The notes under the pieces: generated by a model
The model's input: the letters and a program-made list of their open reading frames with translations, nothing else
The model's database searches: none
What the model was told of the DNA's origin: nothing
Shown: one piece after another, positions 17,455-25,493 of the stretch
How the letters are laid out: each line of letters begins with the position of its first letter
Position numbering within the stretch: position 1 is the stretch's first letter
Position numbers and translations under genes: made by a program
NCBI GenBank assembly: GCA_937930695.1
Contig: CALHCB010000049.1
Span: forward strand, 1 to 60,293
Source of the DNA: an uncultured Acidimicrobiales bacterium
Lineage (GTDB): Bacteria; Actinomycetota; Acidimicrobiia; Acidimicrobiales; SZUA-35
Length of the DNA stretch: 60,293 bases
Direction: 5' to 3'

Positions 17455-19818
17455 TCAGTTTTCGAGAGACAGCCACCCAATGACGCTCAAGTCGTCCAAG
17501 TTCGAGGCCAGGACGCCGGAGTCTGAGATGGTCAGGAGCTGATCGCCGACGACGACAGTGCGTCGAAGCTCAGCGGCGTAGGTCCAGCAGTATTCTTCTT
17601 CAGGGAAGTACGGCTCGTCTTCCTCAGGGGCCACGAGATCGGCTGAGTCATCGGGCTCGGGAGCGACGATGCTGTCTGCATCGGTCGGTTCTGGAGCTCC
17701 GGATGAGTCTTCCTCGGGCTCGGGGTCAGCGATTGGCTTGCGGTCATCGACGAATGATTCTTCAGCGTCGACCGGCTCGGTGGAACCGTTCTCCGGCAAC
17801 GGCTCTTCGTTCTCGGTGGTGTCGGTCGTCGGGAGACCCGGGATGACCAATTCCTCGGTGTAGCCATTGGGACCTTCACAACTGCGAACGGCTGGGTGAA
17901 CGACCCGGCCAAGCTCGGTCAGCGTGCCGTCCTCGTTCACCTTCACGGCCACGACCGCGGCTCCATTGTCCTCGCTGCCATTCTGCTCATCCCAGTTCCA
18001 CCATGAGATCGGGATGTACGCCGTTCGTGTCTGGGCCCAGTAAGTGAAGGACTTCTTGTCCCAATCGATTGGGCTGTAGGAGTTGTCTCCGAGACCAAGC
18101 TGGTCGCTTCGAGTCGGGTCCGTGAGATCGCTCACATCGAAGGCTGAAACCTGAGCGCCAGTTGTCCGACCGTCGTCGGTTGCGTCCTGCCCGATGCCGA
18201 GGATGAGACCATCGTCAATCGGATGGAGGTAGGTGGAGAACCCGGGGATCTTGAGTTCGCCGAGAACGGTTGGGTTCGTTGGTTCGCTCAGATCGACCGT
18301 GTACAGCGGGTCGACCTGACGGAAGGTGACCACGTAGGCCGTTTCGCCGATGAAGCGAACGGCGAAGATCTGTTCGCCTTCACCAAGTCCACCGACCTGC
18401 CCGATCGTTTCGAGGGTGCCCTCTTCCTCGGACAGAATGCTGACAAAGCTCTCGCTGAGCTCATCGGCACCCCAGGGCGGGGTGCTCGTCGTGGCGACTC
18501 GGAGGAGGCCGTCGTGTTCCGACATGGAGAACTGATTGAGCAGATGACCCGTGACCGATCCAGATGCTGCGTAGCTCGCCCGCTCCGGGTCGGTGATGTC
18601 GAAGGTGTGAATCTGCGTCGTGAAGTCGTCGGCGCCTTCGAGGACCTCTCCGGTTTCTGGATTCCATTCAGGCCACCGAGCGGTGGCGACGGCGAGTCGG
18701 TCGGTCGAGGCGTAGATGGTCTGGCCATCGGTCAGTACGGCCAGACTGTCGGAGAGCGAGAGTCCCTCGTTCAGGTCGATGGTGAGCAGGGCAAGTGTTC
18801 CGAAGCCGGAGAACTCGCCAGGAATGTGCATGCGATCGCATTCGACGATCGAGCCGGAGTCGACGATCTCACCGGAGCTGTCGAGAATCCGGTAGTCGGG
18901 GATCCACTGCTCGATCGTGGAGTTCTCCACGATGTCGCGGTTGGCCTTTTCTGCTGACTCTTCAGCGCCTTGGTTGGATGGGTAGACGAAGGGAAACTGG
19001 CCACTCTGGGCCGAAAGCACGATGCGGGCGGTGCCATCGATGTCGCGTGCAGAGAGGTAGTTGCCTTCAAACTCGAAGGTGCGCACGATCTGGCCCTCGG
19101 CGAGATCGATCTCCATGATGCGGGTCACCGGCATGCCACCCGGGTAGATGAAGTCCATCTCTGAGGAGGCGGCCAGTGGTGTATCCGTCCAGCCGTTTGA
19201 CATGACGAGCGCAGTGTCGCCACTCAGGAATAGCTCACTGGCCCAGAAATTCTCGGGAAGTTCGATTGTTGAGCTCAGCTCGGGTACACCGTCGCCCACG
19301 GCGATCACACGGAGCTGATTCCACTGGATCGTGACAAGTCGCTCACCGTCGGTCTTCACGAGATCGGGTTCGTCGACACCGATTTCTTGATTGTTGGTTC
19401 CGGAGAATGACGAGCCTTCGCCGCCACTGTCCGTGTCCCCGGAGGTAGCTACAAAGCTTGAATCGGCACCATCAGAGGCCGACTCTTCCATGGCCATCGC
19501 TTCGTCTTCCATCATCTCGATGCCGCCGAAACGTGGATCGAAGCCGCCGTACTGGCCAGCGAAGCCGTACGGGCCAACTCGATCGAGACCTTCTGTGACC
19601 AAACGGTCCAAAAGTCCGCCGCAGTCGGGAACCGTCTGCAGCAGGCCGGAGGTCAGCGAGATCTCACCAGACGACAAGTCAGTCGAGGGCGTGGTGTCCC
19701 CAGCATTCGTGTCGTCACCGGGCGACGTGCATGCCCCAGCGAGTAGGGACAGGGCCAATCCCGCGGGGACAAGCCGTCGGGCCGCCTTGCGAGGGGAAAG
19801 TGAGCGATTGCGTTCCAT
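17455..19818 (-). CDS. Secreted lipoprotein with C-terminal beta-propeller (PF09826-like)
   Basis: A 787-residue exported lipoprotein. ATG at 19818 follows GGAGGC. A basic n-region leads to a lipobox, LSLLAGAC, so the mature protein should be lipid-anchored outside the cell. An acidic/Ser linker is followed by NNQEIGVDEPDLVKTDGERL, the signature of the beta-propeller family distantly related to WD40, and then by propeller blades across about 450 residues. A second Glu/Pro/Asp-rich linker (about 650-730) precedes the last blade. Function in this family is not established; extracellular binding is likely. Confidence 0.8.
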   Translation of the reverse strand: MERNRSLSPRKAARRLVPAGLALSLLAGACTSPGDDTNAGDTTPSTDLSSGEISLTSGLLQTVPDCGGLLDRLVTEGLDRVGPYGFAGQYGGFDPRFGGIEMMEDEAMAMEESASDGADSSFVATSGDTDSGGEGSSFSGTNNQEIGVDEPDLVKTDGERLVTIQWNQLRVIAVGDGVPELSSTIELPENFWASELFLSGDTALVMSNGWTDTPLAASSEMDFIYPGGMPVTRIMEIDLAEGQIVRTFEFEGNYLSARDIDGTARIVLSAQSGQFPFVYPSNQGAEESAEKANRDIVENSTIEQWIPDYRILDSSGEIVDSGSIVECDRMHIPGEFSGFGTLALLTIDLNEGLSLSDSLAVLTDGQTIYASTDRLAVATARWPEWNPETGEVLEGADDFTTQIHTFDITDPERASYAASGSVTGHLLNQFSMSEHDGLLRVATTSTPPWGADELSESFVSILSEEEGTLETIGQVGGLGEGEQIFAVRFIGETAYVVTFRQVDPLYTVDLSEPTNPTVLGELKIPGFSTYLHPIDDGLILGIGQDATDDGRTTGAQVSAFDVSDLTDPTRSDQLGLGDNSYSPIDWDKKSFTYWAQTRTAYIPISWWNWDEQNGSEDNGAAVVAVKVNEDGTLTELGRVVHPAVRSCEGPNGYTEELVIPGLPTTDTTENEEPLPENGSTEPVDAEESFVDDRKPIADPEPEEDSSGAPEPTDADSIVAPEPDDSADLVAPEEDEPYFPEEEYCWTYAAELRRTVVVGDQLLTISDSGVLASNLDDLSVIGWLSLEN

Positions 19819-19942
19819 GATGCCTCCGACGAACCATCGGCCACTCTGGTTCCCCACCTCTCGCCTGTTACCAAGTTGTCATATTTGCCTCTGGATCGAT
19901 CTCGTCTGCCTGGCGGAAGAACAGCGGTGCTAAAGAGGGCGA

Positions 19943-20689
19943 ATGAATCGAGCTGGCCGAACTGTCGTGATCACCGGTGGCGCATCCGGAATGGGTGCAG
20001 CATCGGCCCGAGTCTTCTCCAACCTGGGTGATCAAGTATTCGTCGTTGACCGCAACGCGGATGGAGCCGCCGCCGTGGCGGCCGAGATCGGGGGGCGGGC
20101 GATTGCGGGCGATGTCGCGGACTCGGCCTTTTGTGCGTCGACGATCGATGCGGTTGCGGCGGAGTTCGGATCCATCGATGTTCTCGTGAACGCCGCAGGG
20201 GTGATCCATCGCGCTGGAGGGCTGGGAACCGACGATGATGCGTGGGCCCGCGTGATGTCGGTGAATGTCAACGGCGTGTTCTTCATGTGCCGGGCCGCGC
20301 TGTCGCACATGGTTGTGGCCCAGCACGGCGCCATCGTGAACTTCGGATCGATTTGGGGCGGCATCGGGTCGGCGGGAGTTGCCGCCTACTGCGCCTCGAA
20401 AGGTGCGGTGCACCAACTGACGAAGGCGCTTGCCCTCGACCACGCAACCGACGGCATTCGGATCAACGCCGTTGCCCCGGGTGAGGTCAACACGCCGATG
20501 CTCGCATCAGAGCGCGATCATGCGCCGTCCGCTGCCGATCTCCAGGATCTCGCCGATGCCACCATCCCGATGAAGCGGTTGGCGGCGCCAGAAGAGATCG
20601 CTGAAGTCGTTGCGTTCTTGGCCTCGGATGGGGCCAGCTATATGACCGGTTCGATCGTCCCAGTAGACGCGGGGTACACCGCCCGATAG
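19943..20689 (+). CDS. SDR family oxidoreductase
   Basis: A 248-residue classical short-chain dehydrogenase/reductase. Cofactor motif TGGASGMGAASA (residues 11-22); VDRNAD after strand 2 suggests NAD(H). Catalytic Ser is in NFGSIWGG and YCASKGA is the Tyr-x3-Lys motif. The C-terminus MTGSIVPVDAGYTAR is standard. GAGGGCG precedes the ATG. It converges on leuD with a 3-base gap. The substrate is unknown. Confidence 0.82.
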   Translation: MNRAGRTVVITGGASGMGAASARVFSNLGDQVFVVDRNADGAAAVAAEIGGRAIAGDVADSAFCASTIDAVAAEFGSIDVLVNAAGVIHRAGGLGTDDDAWARVMSVNVNGVFFMCRAALSHMVVAQHGAIVNFGSIWGGIGSAGVAAYCASKGAVHQLTKALALDHATDGIRINAVAPGEVNTPMLASERDHAPSAADLQDLADATIPMKRLAAPEEIAEVVAFLASDGASYMTGSIVPVDAGYTAR

Positions 20690-20692
20690 AGA

Positions 20693-21277
20693 TCAGCTGC
20701 GATAGGCCGGGCGTCGAGTCTCGAAGTCACCAATGGCATCGACCTGTTGCATCGTGAGACCGATGTCGTCGAGGCCCTGAAGGAACCGGTCCCGAGTGGA
20801 GTCGTCGAGGGGGAAGGCTTCCGCGATGCTGAGCGTCGGCACTTCGATGAGTCTGCGATCGACATCGATGGTGAATTCGAGCGTCGAATCGGCCTCGACG
20901 GCATCCATCAACGTGCGACTGAGCTCATCGGAAACCACGACGGGGACTAGGCCGTTCTTTGTCGAGTTGTTTCGGAAGATGTCACCGAAGCGGGGTGATA
21001 CGACCGCTTTGAAGCCGTATTGCTGGATGGCCCACACCGCGTGTTCCCGCGATGAGCCGACGCCAAAGTTGGGCCCGCCAAGCAGAATCGATGCCGCCGA
21101 AAACCGCTCGTCGTTGAGGACAAACGATGGGTCGTCGCGCCACTCAGAGAAGAGACCCTTCTCGAAACCGGTGCGCTCAACTTGTTTGAGCCAATCGGAG
21201 GGAATGATCTGGTCGGTGTCAACGTCAGAACGATCGAGGGGGACGGCAGTGCCAGTGATGATTTGTACAGGATCCAT
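20693..21277 (-). CDS. leuD: 3-isopropylmalate dehydratase small subunit
   Basis: LeuD, 194 residues from the ATG at 21277; the longer open frame upstream is leuC overlap. Conserved features are RSDVDTDQIIPSDWLK and GGPNFGVGSSREHAVWAI (swivel domain). With LeuC it isomerises 2-isopropylmalate to 3-isopropylmalate, and usually also citramalate to beta-methylmalate. The gene follows leuC after 13 bases on the same strand. Confidence 0.95.
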   Translation of the reverse strand: MDPVQIITGTAVPLDRSDVDTDQIIPSDWLKQVERTGFEKGLFSEWRDDPSFVLNDERFSAASILLGGPNFGVGSSREHAVWAIQQYGFKAVVSPRFGDIFRNNSTKNGLVPVVVSDELSRTLMDAVEADSTLEFTIDVDRRLIEVPTLSIAEAFPLDDSTRDRFLQGLDDIGLTMQQVDAIGDFETRRPAYRS

Positions 21278-21290
21278 GAGAGCGTCTCTT

Positions 21291-22712
21291 TCAGTTTCCG
21301 GCTGGGCCGAGATCGTTCGGGGTGGCGAAGCGCCCCGCAATGGCGGTGGCTGCAGCGATCTCAGGAGAGACCAGATGGGTGCGGCCGCCTCGGCCTTGGC
21401 GGCCTTCGAAATTGCGATTGCTGGTTGAAGCGCAACGCTCACCGGGGGCCAATTTGTCGGGATTCATCGCGAGGCACATCGAGCACCCTGGCTCGCGCCA
21501 GTCGAAACCTGCTGCTTGGAAGATCTCCGGAAGCCCTTCGGCTTCAGCTTCTGCCTTGACTGCGAAGGAGCCAGGAACAACCAGGGTTCGCATGCCGTCA
21601 GCAACAGTGCGGCCCTTGGCGACCGCGGCAGCAGCTCGCAGGTCTTCGATGCGGCTGTTGGTACACGAACCGATGAAGACGGTGTCGACGAGAATCTCGT
21701 TGAACGGTGTTCCTGCCTCGAGTCCCATGTATTCCAAGGCGCGGCGGGCAGCGTCAGCTGCTGCCGGATCCTCGAACGACTCGGGATTCGGGACGCTGTC
21801 GGCGATAGGAGCGACCTGGCCAGGGTTGGTTCCCCAAGAGATCTGGGGTGCGATCTCTGAAGCCTGAATGACGATCTCGGCATCGAAGGTGGCGCCCTCG
21901 TCGGTGACGAGTGTCTTCCAGTCTTCGACTGCCGCGGTCCATGCATCGCCGCTTGGTGCGCCGTCGCGGCCTTCGAGGTAGGCGAACGTCGCCTCATCGG
22001 GAGCGATCATTCCGGCCTTGGCGCCCGCTTCGATCGACATGTTGCAGACGGTCATCCGTCCTTCCATCGACAGCCCCCGAATGGCCTCTCCTCGATATTC
22101 GATGACATGGCCGATTCCACCACCCGTGCCGAGGCGACCGATGATGGCGAGGATCACGTCTTTGGCCGTTGAGCCCTCGGGGAGCTCACCGACGAGGGTG
22201 ACCGCCATGGTCTTGGGGCGGACCTGGGGGAGGGTTTGAGTAGCGAGCACATGCTCGACTTCGCTGGTGCCGATTCCGAATGCCAGGGCTCCGAATGCAC
22301 CGTGGGTCGCCGTGTGGGAGTCGCCGCACACGACGGTCATTCCCGGCTGGGTCAGGCCTTGTTCCGGACCGATCACGTGGACGATGCCCTGGAGGGGCGT
22401 TCCCATCTCATGATTTGTGATGCCGAACTCCGCCGCGTTGTTCCGTAGCGTCTGAATCTGCTTTGCACTGATCGGATCTTCGATCGGTTGATCGATGTTT
22501 TCTGTCGGAACGTTGTGATCCTCGGTCGCGATCGTCAGGTCAGGCCGGCGAACGCCTCGGCCGTTGATGCGAAGGCCATCGAAGGCTTGTGGCGAGGTGA
22601 CTTCGTGGACGAGATGAAGGTCGATGTAGAGCAGGTCCGGATCTCCGCTGCTCCCTTCGACAACGACGTGTCGTTCCCACAATTTGTCGGCCAGGGTCTT
22701 TGGTGTGCTCAT
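21291..22712 (-). CDS. leuC: 3-isopropylmalate dehydratase large subunit
   Basis: LeuC, 473 residues, the aconitase-family large subunit carrying a [4Fe-4S] cluster. Cluster ligands lie in [13 protein letters not shown] and [28 protein letters not shown] and [14 protein letters not shown] are active-site motifs. It starts 62 bases from the divergent IclR-type regulator, the arrangement in which NdgR/LtbR controls leuCD in other actinobacteria. Confidence 0.95.
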   Translation of the reverse strand: MSTPKTLADKLWERHVVVEGSSGDPDLLYIDLHLVHEVTSPQAFDGLRINGRGVRRPDLTIATEDHNVPTENIDQPIEDPISAKQIQTLRNNAAEFGITNHEMGTPLQGIVHVIGPEQGLTQPGMTVVCGDSHTATHGAFGALAFGIGTSEVEHVLATQTLPQVRPKTMAVTLVGELPEGSTAKDVILAIIGRLGTGGGIGHVIEYRGEAIRGLSMEGRMTVCNMSIEAGAKAGMIAPDEATFAYLEGRDGAPSGDAWTAAVEDWKTLVTDEGATFDAEIVIQASEIAPQISWGTNPGQVAPIADSVPNPESFEDPAAADAARRALEYMGLEAGTPFNEILVDTVFIGSCTNSRIEDLRAAAAVAKGRTVADGMRTLVVPGSFAVKAEAEAEGLPEIFQAAGFDWREPGCSMCLAMNPDKLAPGERCASTSNRNFEGRQGRGGRTHLVSPEIAAATAIAGRFATPNDLGPAGN

Positions 22713-22744
22713 GGCGTGGTTCCTCTGGAGGATCTTCTTGACGA

Positions 22745-22759
22745 TCTCACATAGTGAGA
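22745..22759. promoter_or_regulatory. Palindromic candidate operator between leuC and the IclR gene
   Basis: TCTCAC-ATA-GTGAGA is a perfect dyad of two 6-base arms. It lies 32 bases before the leuC ATG and just before the regulator start, with a further half-site-like TCTCAC at 22766-22771. The location fits autoregulated control of both genes by the IclR-family protein, but the motif itself has not been matched to a known site. Confidence 0.5.
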
Positions 22760-22774
22760 CAACAATCTCACGTT

Positions 22775-23422
22775 GTGGACACCAGGGTAAGCAGTGTTGG
22801 AGTCATTGACAAGTCGATGGCGGTGCTTGATGCCGTCGCCGGCGGAGCTGGTTCTCTGGTGGAGATCGTCGACGCCACCCGGCTCAATCGGGCAACCGCA
22901 CATCGACTGGCCACTGCGCTCGAGCAACACGGCTTGCTACGCCGAAACATCGATGGCCATTTTCAGCTCGGCTATCGATTGTGGTCACTCGGCCAGTTGG
23001 TTGAAGGTCCCACCGACCTGGCCAAACTCGGCCAGCCAGCGCTCGACCAGCTACGTGACCTCACCGAAGAGAGCAGCCAGCTCTACGTGGTGGACGGGGA
23101 GGAGCGCCTTTGCATCGCTGTCGCTGAGTCCGGTCACGGGTTGCGCACCATCGTGGCGGTCGGAAGCCGCTTGCCTCTCGATCGTGGATCTGGTGGAGCG
23201 GCGCTGCGAGGAGAGACAGGATCCGGAGGGTGGACCTCCTCGGTTGCAGAGCGCGAAGCGGGAGTCGCGTCGGTGAGCGCGCCAGTGTGGCGCGACGGAA
23301 GAGTGATCGCTGCGGTGTCGGTCAGCGGCCCGATCGATCGTCTCGGAAGCGACCCGGGCGAACGCCATGGGCCCCAGGTGCTTGCCGCTGCGGTCGAGCT
23401 TGGGACGGCGTTCAGCCCGTGA
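22775..23422 (+). CDS. IclR-family regulator, NdgR/LtbR type
   Basis: A transcription factor of about 215 residues. The open frame reaches a GTG at 22754, but that codon lies inside the palindromic operator. The GTG at 22775 gives an N-terminus ([19 protein letters not shown]) like that of NdgR/LtbR. The winged HTH is at about residues 13-65 ([20 protein letters not shown]) and the effector-binding domain follows. Family knowledge: the leucine-biosynthesis repressor divergent from leuCD in Streptomyces, Corynebacterium and Mycobacterium. No ribosome-binding site is visible, so a leaderless transcript is possible. Its end overlaps the convergent SDR gene by 11 bases. Confidence 0.83.
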   Translation: MDTRVSSVGVIDKSMAVLDAVAGGAGSLVEIVDATRLNRATAHRLATALEQHGLLRRNIDGHFQLGYRLWSLGQLVEGPTDLAKLGQPALDQLRDLTEESSQLYVVDGEERLCIAVAESGHGLRTIVAVGSRLPLDRGSGGAALRGETGSGGWTSSVAEREAGVASVSAPVWRDGRVIAAVSVSGPIDRLGSDPGERHGPQVLAAAVELGTAFSP

Positions 23423-24260
23423 ACCAACCACCATCGGGGTGGATGAGTTCGCCAGTGACATAGCTGGCGTCGTCGCTGGCCAGGAACAACGCAACACTTG
23501 CGATTTCTTCTGGCTTGCCTTTACGTCCCATTGGAGTTTGCGCGATCACCGAATCGTAGATCTCATCGACCTGGTCAAAGGCAGCCGTCATGTTCGTATC
23601 GACGAATCCTGGGCCGATCGAGTTCACCCGAATGCCCAACGGAGCGAGGGTCCGTGCAGCGTTCTTTGTCAGCATCCAAACGCCAGCCTTTGAAACGGGA
23701 TAGCTCGGGGCTCCCCACAGCGGATCTCGTGCGGCAATGGAGGCAATGGTGATGATGGAGCCTTGCTTTTCCTGTTCGAGCATGACTGCGGCAGTGGCCT
23801 TGACGGCGAGCAACGTGCCAGTCAGATTCACATCGAGCACGCGTCGCCAGTCATCGATGTCGAGTTCGGTCAGCGAGGCCGCGGGGTTGACCGCTGCGGC
23901 CTCAGCTGCCTTGGCCATGCGCTTGAGGCCGCCCTCGATATCTCCAGAGTTGTAGTCGCCTCCGCTCACGCCGGCCGCGGTGACCACGACATCGATCGTG
24001 CCAAAGTGTTCAACCGCAGCAGCCGCCATCGCATAGTTCGCCTCCTCGTTCGCTGCCTCGAGCTCGACGAAATGGGCCGTGCCGCCGCTGTCGTTGATCG
24101 ATTCAGCTGCGCGCCTGCCTGGCTCGGACTGAAGATCGGCGATCAGGATCTTGGCGCCCTCCGCGGAGAATCGGCGTGCGGTGGCCAATCCAATGCCATT
24201 GCTGCCACCGGTGATGACGGCGATTTTGCCTTCGAGTCGTTGTGATGCTTGGGCTGCCAT
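23412..24260 (-). CDS. SDR family oxidoreductase with internal insertion
   Basis: A 282-residue short-chain dehydrogenase. TGGSNGIGLATA is the cofactor motif, followed by ADLQSEPG. IASIAARD holds the catalytic Ser and YPVSKAG is Tyr-x3-Lys. About 30 extra residues (GLKRMAKAAEAAAVNPAASL region, near 105-135) sit between NAAG-equivalent TAAGVSGG and the central helix, which may alter the substrate pocket. It follows the alpha/beta hydrolase gene by 58 bases on the same strand. Confidence 0.8.
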   Translation of the reverse strand: MAAQASQRLEGKIAVITGGSNGIGLATARRFSAEGAKILIADLQSEPGRRAAESINDSGGTAHFVELEAANEEANYAMAAAAVEHFGTIDVVVTAAGVSGGDYNSGDIEGGLKRMAKAAEAAAVNPAASLTELDIDDWRRVLDVNLTGTLLAVKATAAVMLEQEKQGSIITIASIAARDPLWGAPSYPVSKAGVWMLTKNAARTLAPLGIRVNSIGPGFVDTNMTAAFDQVDEIYDSVIAQTPMGRKGKPEEIASVALFLASDDASYVTGELIHPDGGWFTG

Positions 24261-24318
24261 GCCCGGAAGCTAGTTGGTGGGATCAGACAGTTCGAACCGT
24301 CGGCCAGGGGATTCAGCG

Positions 24319-25416
24319 TCAAGCACCAAGCAACCGGTCCAGCTGCGCCGCGATGAGCTTTGCCTCGGTTGCCAGCTCGAGCACGAGTTCGACCGTGGCT
24401 TTGGCACCGTCGACGCCGAAGAAGAACATGTGTCCGCCCTCGATCACCCGGGTCAAACGTTGTGGCGCCGAGGTCACTATGGACGTGCACGCTCGCCAGT
24501 CTGTTGTGGATAGCCCCTTGGCGGTCGCCTCATCGAGGCGCTTGCTCGCCAACATGTTGGTCTGGATCAACCCCCAGGTGGACCGATCGGTCAGGGAGTG
24601 CCTTGCGTCGGTTGGCCACGTCGGTTGGAGAACAGCGACAACTGGGTACTCAGACCATACGGCGCCTCTCGATTCGGCTAGGGGCCCTTCGTGGCCGACG
24701 ACGAGTTGACCATCGACCCACTGCACATCGAGCCCAGGGAAGACATTCAGCGGCATGTTCCCCACGTAGTTGGCGGCGTAGTTCGCGTTGTCGATGACGG
24801 TCCGGCCATAGCGGGTTTCGGTTCCCTCCAGTTCGGGGATGAACGAGCGCAAGCCGTCCTTGGAGATCAGTCCGCTTTGGGTAAACGAACCGGGAGCAGC
24901 CGCCCAGCCTGAGGCGCGTTCCGGTGAGCCGAAGACAAGACCGGGGATGGGTGGACTCGCGGCGAGCGAAACGAAAAGCTCAAGGGTGACGCCGCGACTT
25001 GCCAACTCGCTCGTCAGTCGCGGAGCGGTGTTGCCTGCTGCACTCCAGCCGAGCACGAGCACGTTGCGTTGTAGCCCCCACGTCGCGACGACGGCTTCAA
25101 TGTGGCCAGCAATCGCTCCGATGTAGGCGCCGAAGCTGAGATGCGGGTCGACCGTGTCGAACGTGGGTTCGGCAAGTTCGAGCGGATAGGAGATGGCCAA
25201 GAAGGAGTGTCCGGCTTCCGCCCACCAGTGAGCCAGGAAGTCCTCGGGGGCGACGGCCCCGTAGCCGTAGGCGACCCGGGCCAAGTGGATTGCGCCCGGG
25301 AGAAAAACGACGAGCGGCTTGTCGGGATCACCCTGTTGCTCCAGGACCAAAAGCGGAACATCACCTGACGAAATCAGGGTCTCGCGTGGCGCAGGCGTTG
25401 CTTCTGAGGTCACCAA
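24319..25416 (-). CDS. Alpha/beta hydrolase-like protein
   Basis: A 365-residue protein with an alpha/beta-hydrolase core. VVFLPGAIHLARVAYG includes the oxyanion region, VLGWSAAGN is a nucleophile elbow with Ser, and IEGGHMFFFGVDG carries a plausible catalytic His. The lid region is long. Grouping with the downstream SDR suggests a small lipid or ester pathway, but the substrate is not recognisable. Confidence 0.65.
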   Translation of the reverse strand: MVTSEATPAPRETLISSGDVPLLVLEQQGDPDKPLVVFLPGAIHLARVAYGYGAVAPEDFLAHWWAEAGHSFLAISYPLELAEPTFDTVDPHLSFGAYIGAIAGHIEAVVATWGLQRNVLVLGWSAAGNTAPRLTSELASRGVTLELFVSLAASPPIPGLVFGSPERASGWAAAPGSFTQSGLISKDGLRSFIPELEGTETRYGRTVIDNANYAANYVGNMPLNVFPGLDVQWVDGQLVVGHEGPLAESRGAVWSEYPVVAVLQPTWPTDARHSLTDRSTWGLIQTNMLASKRLDEATAKGLSTTDWRACTSIVTSAPQRLTRVIEGGHMFFFGVDGAKATVELVLELATEAKLIAAQLDRLLGA

Positions 25417-25493
25417 GCGAGCCTAGAACCCCCTCGGTTGAAGGTGGGTATGACGCTCCTGAGCTGTGGCCGAGACAGTTGGCCATCGCAGCC

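Noticed and set aside
18223..18957. 244-residue plus-strand ORF opposite the beta-propeller lipoprotein
   Set aside because: No start signal or domain; the minus-strand gene is continuous with lipobox and family motifs.
24261..24318. GTTCGAACC resembling a tRNA T-loop
   Set aside because: The gap is 58 bases, too short for a tRNA, and no acceptor or anticodon arms can be formed.
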